Shown: one piece after another, positions 1 to 9,199 of the stretch | Layout: each line of letters starts with the position of its first letter | How positions within the stretch are numbered: the first letter of the stretch is position 1 | Assembly: GCA_029582265.1 (NCBI GenBank) | Contig: CM055819.1 | Coordinates: forward strand, 29,048,164-29,112,163 | DNA length: 64,000 nucleotides | Direction of reading: 5' to 3' | Origin: Zoroaster sp. YZ-2022 | Taxonomy: Eukaryota > Echinodermata > Asteroidea > Forcipulatida > Zoroasteridae | Notes under the pieces: model-generated | What the model was told of the DNA's origin: nothing | The model's input: only the letters and a program-made list of their open reading frames with translations | The model's database searches: none | Made by a program: the position numbers and the translations under genes

Positions 1-415
1 AATGAGGTCATCCGTCGGTATAAATTTTTCCTATCTCCACCATGCTTTTTCGCCTCATTATCTCTTCTCGTTATTATCCTATCTACTTATGCAAATGAGG
101 TCATCCGTCGGTATAATTTTTCCTATCTCCCCACGCTTTATTCGCCTCATTATCCTTTGCTCATTATTTTTCTCATTTACATATTTTTAAAAAGATCATC
201 CGTCGGTATAAATTTCCGTATCTCCACACGCTTAAGCGCCTCATTATCTTTCTCATTAGTATTCAATCGTTCAATCGTTCCCGCCCCCTAAGGTCATCCG
301 GCGGTATAAATTTTCCTATCTTCCACACGCTTTTGACCTATTATTCATTTATGCAAATTTATGCAAATTTAGAGGTCAAAGGTCATCGGTATATCAGCCC
401 GCTTAACTACTAATA
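1..415. repeat. 95-bp tandem repeat, about four copies
   Basis: The phrase GGTCATCCGTCGGTATAAAT recurs near 5, 99, 194 and 292, with a weaker fifth trace near 378. Each is followed by TTTCCTATCTCC-like sequence and CGCCTCATTAT. Spacing is about 95 bp. Copies differ by substitutions and small indels, and the array may continue left of the window. Small open frames inside it follow the repeat and are not genes. Confidence 0.85.
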
Positions 416-447
416 AAATCATCAAAACTTGTTCTATTGTAGAAACG

Positions 448-962
448 ATGGCAGAATTAGGCGCTGTATCAGCAGGAGCGACTGGAATGTGCAAGTATTG
501 CCAGCGTTGTTATAGCAGCGCCAATCGGATTCGTTTTAGTAGCGACCTGCTTTTAGGGCTACAGGCAGGCGGCGTTTCGCCATCAAATACGCGAAATATA
601 AACTCTCTAAATAAAAACCTTAAAAACACACAACGAGATTAGAGTTTTAGCCGAAATAGTAAACTCAACACCATCGACAGTCATTGGTTTCGAAAGCGAT
701 CGAAGATTGGTCTTATAAGTCAAGAAGCAACTTCTTCCTTTTAATCAACGAGGAACGAAACAACACTCGCAAATTAAAGAGAAATATCAGAACTAAATTT
801 ACACCGAAAAATGTTGACGATGAAAAGATGTCAAAGCCATCATCGATAAAGAAAAAGACTTCTAGAAAAAATAGAGAATTTAAAGTAAACTTTACTTTTA
901 TAGAAAAATCTTATGAAAACTCTGCTTCGGCAAATAACTCATATGAGAGTAGTTACACCTAG
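448..962 (+). pseudogene. Frameshifted copy of an uncharacterised transposon-associated protein
   Basis: No single frame is long, but joining frames gives a coherent protein. It begins MAELGAVSAGATG, then a hydrophobic stretch ASIASVVIAAPIGFVLVATC read one frame over. After that come HNEIRVLAE, SKLNTIDS, VSKAIED, GLISQE and FFLLINEERNN..KLKRNIRTK, with a frame change at nearly every junction. From memory this matches a family common in cnidarian and other marine genomes: a glycine/alanine-rich membrane-like segment followed by a helix of the form 'HxKIxxLAESKLNxIxxLxSKALEDGxISxEEFxxILxE'. I believe the family travels with mobile elements, but which class is not certain. At least four frameshifts make this copy inactive. 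The lysine-rich tail to 962 is open but not recognised. Confidence 0.5.
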
Positions 963-1928
963 TCAAGAAAGACCTCTACCATATAATAAAAATGTTAAAT
1001 TTTTTTACTATAAACGAGTTGTTTTATTTATCAACTCTTTTCATCACGGAGATTAAAATTTCTTCTAGCTCTTCCTTCAACATGTTTTAAAAAAATTTAT
1101 TTCACATACATTACCGCATTTCAAAAGCATAAATTTGCTTTTGATTTTGTACTATTACATCTTGAGACATAGAACTGGTATATTTCTTCCTATGTCGAAC
1201 ACGCCACTGATGTTGCAATGCAAAATACGTCACCACCCACACTAGGTATACAACACTTGGTTTGTTTTCACCTACTAAAAACCATTCACACGGAATGCTC
1301 GCTTCGACAACATCTTGTAGTCACTGTCTCTAGTAGTATACTAACAAGCATATTTTTAATCGTTTTTTCACTTTTTATTTCCTTTTCAACATTTTTTTTT
1401 AAATTGGCTAATAAAATTATAAAAACCAAAAAAATTAGAAAAACTCCCCATGACTGGGTCATACAAACAGCCTTGACCTCTATGACCTTGACCTCTAAGT
1501 GACCGTTGACCCTATGATATTTGACCTTAAGGTCAAAGACCTTGACCCCTATATATGTGTGTGTGTGACGTCATCAATCCATATATGGTAGTGGTCCAGG
1601 ACTCCTATTTACCTCCTACTGGTCAGTATATCTCATAAATTGTTTAAACATTTCGGGGTCATTTTTCGAGAACAATACCCCGATCTAGCTTGGTCCTAGA
1701 CAAACGTTATATTTTTCGAGATTACCATGAGAGTTTGGGGAATAAACATGTTTGCATACTGTCTCACTCTTAGACGGCAATCACATGCAGCAATGCGAGC
1801 CGGCTCGATGTTGACCCATGTACGCTCTCGGAGGACGAGAAAGAATATCTTGCTAGATTGAAGCTTATGGGCACTATCGTCTACAGAACAGCTGGACATT
1901 TTGGGAAACGGATGTCACCGGGGAAAAA
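963..1928. other. Non-coding stretch with TGACC-rich block
   Basis: No gene is recognised. AT-rich sequence is followed at 1470-1555 by a dense run of TGACC/GGTCA half-sites, a short TG run near 1555-1568, and a TGACGTCA motif near 1567. The last 30 bases before the assembly gap show nothing further. Confidence 0.5.
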
Positions 1929-2428
1929 NNNNNNNNNNNNNNNNNNNNNNNNNNNNNNNNNNNNNNNNNNNNNNNNNNNNNNNNNNNNNNNNNNNNNNNN
2001 NNNNNNNNNNNNNNNNNNNNNNNNNNNNNNNNNNNNNNNNNNNNNNNNNNNNNNNNNNNNNNNNNNNNNNNNNNNNNNNNNNNNNNNNNNNNNNNNNNNN
2101 NNNNNNNNNNNNNNNNNNNNNNNNNNNNNNNNNNNNNNNNNNNNNNNNNNNNNNNNNNNNNNNNNNNNNNNNNNNNNNNNNNNNNNNNNNNNNNNNNNNN
2201 NNNNNNNNNNNNNNNNNNNNNNNNNNNNNNNNNNNNNNNNNNNNNNNNNNNNNNNNNNNNNNNNNNNNNNNNNNNNNNNNNNNNNNNNNNNNNNNNNNNN
2301 NNNNNNNNNNNNNNNNNNNNNNNNNNNNNNNNNNNNNNNNNNNNNNNNNNNNNNNNNNNNNNNNNNNNNNNNNNNNNNNNNNNNNNNNNNNNNNNNNNNN
2401 NNNNNNNNNNNNNNNNNNNNNNNNNNNN
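1929..2428. other. Assembly gap (500 N)
   Basis: Exactly 500 N, the usual placeholder for a gap of unknown size. Open frames across it are artefacts. The missing first half of the Ig domain at 2843-3002 could lie here. Confidence 0.99.
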
Positions 2429-2550
2429 AAAAGAAGCCTCACAAATCGGACAAACGTTCATATCCCTATATGAAAAAATTCGTTTAAAGCACAGCACGGC
2501 AGAATTACAATCGATCCAGCAATTTTGGCTGCAATTGGACATCGTTTCAT
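2429..2550 (+). repeat. Dispersed repeat R1, copy 1
   Basis: The sequence GCCTCACAAATCGGACAAACGTTCATA..TTTAAAGCACAGCA..GAATTACAATCGATC..GGCTGCAATTGGACATCGTTTCATAG recurs near 41940-42055 (minus) and 44585-44700 (plus). The copies are about 120 bp and lack an obvious coding region. They are probably a short non-autonomous element. This copy starts at the gap edge, so its left end is unknown. Confidence 0.7.
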
Positions 2551-2842
2551 AGTAAAAAATAATAATTATTAATAAATAATAATAAAATAATAATTATTTT
2601 GCTTGATAACTTTCAGCTTATTTCATTCTGGTGTTAACGATGAAATAGTGAAAATGCATTCAGATTTGTTGTATTCATTCCAAAAGTTCTGCCTTAAGAT
2701 CACAGAAATTCATAATGGAAATTATTTTAAGACTCTGGGTCACTCTGACTCAAAAATTCTTAGAGCACATGTGGACCTCCCTTCCGGTCAATTCTGACTG
2801 GCAGCCGTAAGGTACAACTTCTGTTAATTGTGTTTGCATTAG

Positions 2843-3002
2843 GTTCTCAACACACTCCGTACTGTAACTGGTAATCTTACCAAGCTCTCTGTATTGACGG
2901 TGCATCAATACAGTTACACCCAAGACGACGGGCTTTACGTGTGCTCCGCGATGATTGACATTACTGGAGAATCCGTCAACTTAACGGTGGAGACTCAATA
3001 CG
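2843..3002 (+). CDS. Gene B exon: C-terminal half of an Ig domain
   Basis: An acceptor (TTTGCATTAG) precedes 2843 and a donor (GTAACT) follows 3002. Only one frame is open and it ends in phase 1. The peptide carries the Ig signature of strands E-F: LSVLTVHQYSYTQDDGLYVC, with D-x-G-x-Y-x-C, then a strand-G-like ESVNLTVE. The first half of the domain, with its first Cys and Trp, is not in the exon. It may be in the gap or in an unrecognised exon. The next exon (3643) is also phase 1, so the two join cleanly. The product is presumably an extracellular or cell-surface Ig protein. Confidence 0.7.
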
Positions 3003-3064
3003 GTAACTTGTGAAATTCTGCTGTGTTCTTTCTATGTGCTTTACTAAAGCCTTCGTTCAATATA

Positions 3065-3320
3065 CACTCACTGGGCATAAGTATTGCAACATCCCCAAAG
3101 TTCAGTTTGGAGAACTGTGTTACAATAATTTATTTTATTTTATTTACACTACTTAAGACTTCTTGAAAGTGCCTGTGTTTTGAAGTCAATGTTCTTTTTT
3201 ACTGTTCTTGCTCGGAAATTATGTAATACACGATCGATGAAATCGGATTAAATGATCATCTCACCTGTTACTTGTAAAGTGCTATTTTGAGGATGTTGCA
3301 ATACTTTTGGCCAGTGAGTG
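3065..3320 (+). mobile_element. Tc1-derived MITE, copy 1 (complete)
   Basis: A 256-bp element flanked by TA on both sides (3063-3064, 3321-3322). The terminal inverted repeat is CACTCACTGGCCAtAAGTATTGCAACATCC. The interior has no coding capacity. Related copies lie at 7711-7949 and 35971-36243, and the last keeps a Tc1 transposase tail, which identifies the parent. It sits in the intron between two Ig exons. Confidence 0.85.
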
Positions 3321-3642
3321 TATTATTAGAAGGTAACTTTGTTGCCTTCACACTTGGTGAAGACCCACTGTGATATAATGAGTTCAACTGAAGCTTAAAT
3401 TTCACAAATGAAACAGTTCATTTACATTTCTCACTCAGGTCAATGTAGAATTAATTATGGAATGTTGATGTTTACAGACAGATTTCAAGGCATGTTTGAT
3501 ACTATCAATTAAGTCTTTACATACAACTTTGATGATGTGGCATAGTAAGTACCAAGGTAGTACAGATACTTAATGCAACTCATTAATACGTAAGCTCATC
3601 GATATTAATTCAATTTAATTTGTGTTTAATAATCCTTTGTAG

Positions 3643-3942
3643 CCTACCTTGGACCCATAGATGCAAGTGCCACCAAAGCAGTCCAAGGCCAATCTGTTCG
3701 CCTCACCTGCCAGGCTGATGACGTCGATCGTGTCTACCACGCTGATTGGCTGAAAGTCACTGGTAACGATCAGGTGTCACTAGCCAGTGACGCCATGTAC
3801 GCTATCCACGAAGACCGCACGGGCAACGCATTCTACTTGTATCTCGATATCAGCTCATATTCAACGCAATATAAAGGAAACTACCTTTGCTCGATTAATA
3901 ATCACACGGCTGAGGCGACCGTAGAGATAAGTGGGCCGCTAG
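3643..3942 (+). CDS. Gene B exon: complete Ig domain
   Basis: A 300-bp exon with acceptor ..CCTTTGTAG and donor GTAAGT, phase 1 on both sides, the class that allows domain shuffling. It encodes one Ig domain: VQGQSVRLTCQA (strand B Cys), HADWLKVTG (core Trp), then FYLYLDISSYSTQYKGNYLC (strand F, K-G-N-Y-x-C in place of the usual D-x-G-x-Y-x-C) and a G strand AEATVEIS. The usual Asp before Gly is Gln-Tyr-Lys here, a mild departure. It follows exon 2843-3002 in frame, so the gene has at least two adjacent Ig domains. No signal peptide or membrane segment was found for this gene. Confidence 0.85.
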
Positions 3943-4063
3943 GTAAGTAGAAAATAGGAATATTAGGGACAAGGTCTGTGTCTCACTTCTTCTATCTCTA
4001 TGCCCCCATTCTTTCTGTATTTTTTCTCCAACAAGTTTCTTTGCAGCAGTTTTGATAATACAG

Positions 4064-4130
4064 GTTGGAGAGCGGAAAGGACATCAACTGACTGTGCAGC
4101 CGACGGCAAGATGTTCCACTGCATTCCAGG
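4064..4130 (+). CDS. Gene B possible small Cys-containing exon
   Basis: It is bounded by AATACAG and GTAAGATT and reads in frame from the previous phase-1 exon: GWRAERTSTDCAADGKMFHC then IPG. The spacing C-x7-[FH]-C resembles the start of an LDL-receptor class A repeat. About 150 bp downstream a stretch reading QSADEEFMC resembles the end of such a repeat but lies out of frame behind a stop. The exon ends in phase 2, unlike the others, so it may be wrong. Treat as tentative. Confidence 0.3.
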
Positions 4131-4933
4131 GTAAGATTAATGGTATTGGTACAGCACAACCGTGTTTACAACTTACTGTCAGATTTATTTGTTGGCAAGA
4201 GTTTGTTTTACAAGCGGAAGGTCAGATGATGAGACGGTGGGCGGGGCTAGGCTGGCAATCACGTCCACCTTTGTATAATGTGACGAATGGATGATTCCAA
4301 TCGGCCGATGAGGAGTTCATGTGCCTATAGCAACGAATGATGGCGTATCACAGATAGCAACGAATGATGGCGTATCTCAGTAAGTCAGTGACCAAGTCCC
4401 AATGTCATGGCTCTGCTTACTGGCACTCACTTAAGCTGAAGATTTTGTGCTTAACTTAAAGCGTATTTCATTGGTTAGCAAGGAATGCTGCTTACTAATC
4501 TAGCGCTAACCATATAAAGCAGAAAATGACGATTGTAAGCGCAGCATTCAGAGTTAAGCAGCGCCATGAAATTGGTCATAGATTTATAGTAGGCCTAAGA
4601 CTATTTTCCTTATATACCAATTTGCTAAAGGCTGATTCCATAAACAGTGTCTCCACTGTCATGAAGACAATATCAGCGTTAATATCTGTCTTACACACTG
4701 GTTGATCAAGGGGGCATGCAGAGGGGGCACGTGAATCCCTTTCTTAGCAGTGCATGTAAATACCATACGTTTTGGGGAGTATCCCGTTTTTGGCAGTATG
4801 CACCCCTTTTTCCCGTGTGTCAACCCACCCCCCTTGTATTCGAGAACCTGGATCGGCCCCTGTTCGGACACTAATTTGTTATTTCTGACACTATCCCTAA
4901 GCCTAGCAAATCTGAGAGTTCTGTGACCTGCAG

Positions 4934-5039
4934 CTGTGCTCCTGCTGACTGAGTTCATCAACTCAAAATGGACCCAGACCAAAACCCGAAGGACGGCGAG
5001 GAAGTATCCACCTTTCTAGATGAACAAGAATTTAATGAG
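4934..5039 (+). pseudogene. Gene B possible broken WxxW-domain exon
   Basis: An acceptor (GACCTGCAG) and a weak donor (GTTTGT) bound 106 bp. One frame gives ..FINSKWTQ and the next gives DQNPKDGEEVSTFLDEQ. Side by side these resemble the first half of a Mucin2_WxxW domain (W-T-x-W-..-D-x-P-x-D-G-..-E-T-L), which occurs intact at 39423, 43940 and 44940. The second Trp is missing and the frame shifts between the two parts. Intact exons of this type are 2 mod 3 in length and this one is 1 mod 3, consistent with a small deletion. The partner second-half exon was not found downstream. Confidence 0.3.
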
Positions 5040-5189
5040 GTTTGTTTAAAGTTAAGCTAAAGGATTGTTCATTATGAGAAAAAACTTAAATTAAAAAATT
5101 GTCAAATATACATCTGTATTGAACGACACGACAACACGACATAGGTGCAAATTTCAAAGGATGGTTGGTTTGATTTAATCGAGATTCCA

Positions 5190-5485
5190 AAAGAGTAAGC
5201 GTACTCTTAGAAACAGTTTTGTCAACATGACCAATGCTGTACCTTCACTTAAGTGTATATATTGATTAAAAGAGAGTAAGCATACTCGTAGAAGCAGTTT
5301 GGCCAACATTACCAATGTTGTACCTAATTCCCTTCAATGTATATTTTGATTCAAAGAGAGTAAGTATACTCATAGAAGCAGTTATACCAACATTACCAAT
5401 GTTGTACCTAATTCCCTTCAATGTATATTTTGATTCAAAGAGAGTAAGTATACTCATAGAAGCAGTTTTGCCAATATTATCGAAA
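5190..5485. repeat. 84-bp tandem repeat, about 3.5 copies
   Basis: The unit AGAGTAAG..TACTC.TAGAAGCAG..CAACATTACCAATG..TGTACC..TTCAATGTATATTTTGATTCAA begins near 5193, 5274, 5358 and 5442. The last two intervals are exactly 84 bp. The second and third units are almost identical, the first is diverged. Related single-copy sequence appears near 42935-43010 in the opposite direction, so the unit comes from a dispersed repeat. The frames open on both strands are an effect of the period, a multiple of three. Confidence 0.9.
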
Positions 5486-5936
5486 TGGGAAGGTTAAGCA
5501 TTGGTAACGTTCGTTTAGCTAACATGTGAAGGAAATAAAGGAAACATGTAATTTTTTGCGTTATTTAGGCTATATTTTTGTTTTATCGCTGAAATAATTC
5601 TTTTAAAAAAAAGTAAAGGAAAGATATAATTTTGGGTAAGTACTTTTGTCGTTATATTGACTATATTTTTGGTATTTTCGCAACGTGGTAATGAACTTGA
5701 GGTGTTTACATGCAGACAGTAGGCTCCCAGACAGGTACTTGTGCCATAACTTGAATATTTTCCCCTGCATGGTCTTGTAGTGTTTCCTCTGGTACCGGCT
5801 TAGCTTGGACTCCTTTACCAGTCGCATCTGCAAATTGACCAGTTTTGGGTACGAGTTGACCTGGGTAAGATGTTTTGGGTACGAGTTGACTTGGATACGA
5901 GTTGACCCAATTCGAGTGCTCACAACTCCTAAAATA

Positions 5937-6068
5937 CACTGCAAAAACTGTGGTGTTAAAATAACACCAGTGGTGTCAACTTTATTCTTCCACGGTGTTT
6001 ATATTGTGCGAGTTGCCTAATATAAACACAATGGTGTAGTTTTTAACAACACCACAGTTTTTGCAGTG
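5937..6068. mobile_element. Palindromic MITE (CACTGCAAAAA family), complete
   Basis: A 132-bp element flanked by TA (5935-5936, 6069-6070). The ends are CACTGCAAAAACTGTGGTGTT and its reverse complement. The internal ACACCAGTGGTGT is itself palindromic, so the element can fold almost entirely on itself. Partial relatives occur at 8431-8520, 8700-8815 and 41727-41822. The TA duplication suggests a Tc1/mariner-type mobiliser. Confidence 0.85.
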
Positions 6069-6069
6069 T

Positions 6070-7708
6070 AATAACATGTCTGTTATTTTTGTATGTTTTA
6101 CTTTTCGAAAGGCAATTCTTTTTTTCTCTAAGAAAAAGCACTACCGAAGGATGATTGATATTTTACACCGAATGACCTTCTAGATAACAAATCGTCAATT
6201 TGATAATCTGGTAAAATAGCTCTACAGGGTGACATATGCCATGATTTCCATCACTGAATGACCAATATTTCCCATTAATTAAATTCCCCACCCTATGACA
6301 GATCTTTTGTTCTGTGATCTTCATTATTCTAGGCACCACCTCAGCCATGGATTCTCACATCAGCCTACATTCTAGTGGAACCTCCGTGTGATGTCGCCAA
6401 AAGTTCGCGAGATACCTTGCCGTACATAAGACTTATATGGGGTGCCATGGCCGTGCGGTCTAGTGCATTGGACTTGTGTTCTGGTGGCTGAGTCGTCAGA
6501 ATGTGGGTTCGAATCCCAGCCGCGACCGTGGTGCTTGTGTCCTTGAGCAAGGCACTACCGTAATTGCTTCTCTTCACCCAGGAGTATAAATGGGTACCTG
6601 ACAATAGCTAGGGAAGTAACCTGGCATCCTATCCAGGGGGAATGGAAATATTCTCAGTCGTTTCATGCCAACGAAACCGGAGATAAACACCGGCCTGATG
6701 AGCCAATATGGCTCGGGACAGACTTTACTTTACTTACATAAGACTTATACATCTAGGTGATCATACTCCTGGTGCCGCATAATAGGCCCGTTACGATAGG
6801 CAACAAGACGGTTGATACGACAGTAATTACTCCTCTGTTCAGTGCCTTGACTGACACCATCACCAACACATCATGATGGATAACATCTAAACTATGAAGT
6901 AAACGCAACACTTTCATCTTGTCGTGCGTCAACTTTAAAGCAAGGCCCATCCCCACCCTCCATTTGATGATCCATTAAGTAATATTTTAAGAACCTCTTC
7001 CGTAAGGTTTCAGTGTAAAATGTACATGGACACATCATAGTTATATACGTAATAATACCAAATGTATGGTACTTAACGAAAGATTCTGCTGGGTTTTCGT
7101 TCGTCGTGACACCCGTCATATCGCTACTGTGTGCTGATCCCAGAGTTCATGAAACTCGGTTGCCAGGTCATATTGGAGCCGGAAGGGAATTTCCTCGACT
7201 TTTTTTCCCCAAGAAAAAAATTGGTTTTTAGCGGGGTTTTCGCCCTTCCTGGGTTCAACACACCATTAGACGGGGACTCCAGGGAGTTAAAACTCCCGTG
7301 TGATAATACCGTGTGACAATCCCTTTTGCCATTGACATTGTCTTGTATCTGTTTTAAGCAGTGCTCAAATCATGTTTTAATTGACATACGGATGACATCA
7401 CTTGTTTACAGAAATAGCGCCCTCAGTCGAACTGTGGCAGTCAAAAGATGTAATGTTTTGTTTCCAATGGAATGCACCATTGGATTCCCATTATGATAAA
7501 AAGTCTTCAAAAAACAATCCCTTTATGTTTATGATAATATAACAAGGCCATGATATCCCATATGCTATAAATTTACAGTTGATTTCACCTATTTTGGATG
7601 GGAAATGGATGTCTATGTACAAAATGTCATTATTGTACAAAGAAACACATATTTTTTCCTGCCACAGAACAGAATAGATCAATAGAGGGCTTGTCTGTTG
7701 GAAACACC
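6070..7708. other. No recognisable gene outside the SINE
   Basis: Apart from the SINE at 6438-6734 no exon or gene could be supported. Short open frames on both strands have no recognisable domain, and no splice-bounded coding stretch was seen. Confidence 0.5.
6438..6734 (+). mobile_element. tRNA-derived SINE, copy 1, with perfect target duplication
   Basis: The head GGTGCCATGGCCGTGCGGTC and the B-box GGTTCGAATCCCAGCC mark a tRNA-derived (Ser/Leu-like) promoter. It is followed by a conserved body (GTGTCCTTGAGCAAGGCACT, ATGGGTACCTG) and a CTTTA-repeat tail. Perfect 15-bp duplications TACATAAGACTTATA flank it at 6423-6437 and 6735-6749, the mark of LINE-driven retroposition. The tail differs from the ATT-tailed copies elsewhere. 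Confidence 0.92.
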
Positions 7709-7710
7709 TA

Positions 7711-7949
7711 CACTCACTGGCCATAAGTATTGCAACATCCTCAAAGTTCAGTTTGGAGAACTGTGTTACAATAATTTATTTTATTTTATTTACACTACTT
7801 AAGACTTCTTGAAAGTGCCTGTGTTTTGAAGTCAATGTTCTTTTTTACTGTTCTTGCTCGGAAATTATGTAATACACGATCGATGAAATGAGATTAAATG
7901 ATCATCTCACCTGTTACTTGTAAAGTGCTATTTTGAGCATGTTGCAATG
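7711..7949 (+). mobile_element. Tc1-derived MITE, copy 2, right end truncated
   Basis: It begins after TA with CACTCACTGGCCATAAGTA and matches copy 1 (3065-3320) along most of its length. Sequence identity stops at GCATGTTGCAATG, so the last 15 or so bases of the right terminal repeat are lost. It is non-coding. Confidence 0.8.
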
Positions 7950-8430
7950 TTGCTTGGTCTTTACCTCAGGTTAATGACCGGTTTTGGGCGTGGTCACGGG
8001 CGATAAGGTCTGAGCCAAAAATAAAGACCGCGCAACAAACTTTTATTCCCTTAATCAAAACTAAATAATTGACCACTTTAAGCCACTTTACACTATTGGT
8101 ATTCTCGTAAAAGCATAATGATCACAAAATGTTAAAAAGTTTATGATGGTATTAAATATAACTTGAAATGTTTTTGTCTGAGCTGCATATCATTTAAGTA
8201 TAATTAATCAAATTATTTCGCAAATGAATTATTGTCTTCCAGAGACGTGAATTCCACGTTGGAATGAATACGAAAAATCTCAAACCATTTTTATTATTTT
8301 CTTGTTTAACGACACCATAAAATGAGCTGAAACGTTTACAGTATGGATGCACTTTATATAAAGACATACTAAATGTTCCTTGTATATCTTTAATACACAG
8401 TGATCTTTCCTACAGTGTTGATATGTGTCT

Positions 8431-8815
8431 CACCCTGCAAAAATTGTGCTGTCAAAATAACACCAGTGGTGTCAACTTTATTTTTCCATGGTGTTTGTAT
8501 TGGGCGAGTTGACACCCCACTTATTTTATTTTGCACTTAAAATATACGTGTTCCAAAACAAGCTGTCAAATTATGAGTGCCCAAAATGGTACGGTAAATA
8601 AAATGTTAATGACACAACAATCGTTTCCGATGTCATATTTATTTTTAGGTTTTCATTACAACCCGACTTTAATGTGAAACTACAATTACCCACTTCACAA
8701 CTGAGGTGTTAAAACTACACCAGTGGTGTAAATTCATTCTTGGGTGGTGTTTATATTGGGCTAATAGCCCCATTATAAATACGATTAGTAACTCCCCCAG
8801 TTTTAAGTGTAATTT
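8431..8815. mobile_element. Two decayed copies of the CACTGCAAAAA palindromic MITE
   Basis: The first half-copy (8431-8520) keeps the left end and the ACACCAGTGGTGTCAAC core. The second (about 8700-8815) keeps GAGGTGTTAAAACTACACCAG and GGTGTTTATATTGGGC. Both are diverged from the complete copy at 5937-6068 and lack one or both termini. Confidence 0.65.
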
Positions 8816-9024
8816 TAATCATTTGAAGGAAGTTCGTTAGTTAAGTTTCTTATTGAAAGTAATTTTCCAGACTCTGTAGCAATGAACTGCATTTCGTAAG
8901 TTGATTCAATTGTTGACAATGTTAGTTTGCAACAGACTGAAAGTTACTTTAGATGAGGAAATATACCATTGATAAACGCCATTATGTTGTGTATTACTTC
9001 ATGTGAATAAAAAAATCGATACGA

Positions 9025-9195
9025 TTTAAAGGAGCAATATCGTCACAATCAGAGCAGACTTTTGACAGGGCATTGAATCGGTGTCCTTCATTTAGGTGGA
9101 CTCAGTGACTGAAAATAATACCAGCGGCAGCACAAGAAATTCCCATGCCCAGTGGTAAGTCTGGTCTAATTATGATGATATTGTCCCTTTAAAGG
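9025..9195. mobile_element. MITE with TTTAAAGG termini
   Basis: The left end TTTAAAGGAGCAATATCGTC pairs with the reverse complement of the right end GATGATATTGTCCCTTTAAA. The complementarity continues inward with mismatches (CAGACTT..CAGGGCATTG against CAGACTT..TGGGCATGG). It is 171 bp and has no open frame. Confidence 0.7.
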
Positions 9196-9199
9196 TTCG

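Noticed and set aside
1858..2542. Frames of 170-220 codons across the first N run
   Set aside because: Almost entirely unknown bases; likewise 45939-46801 at the second gap.
5706..5939. Minus-strand frame ending VMAQVPVWEPTVCM
   Set aside because: A second frame is equally open, the region contains repeated GGGTACGAGTTGAC words, and no family is recognised.
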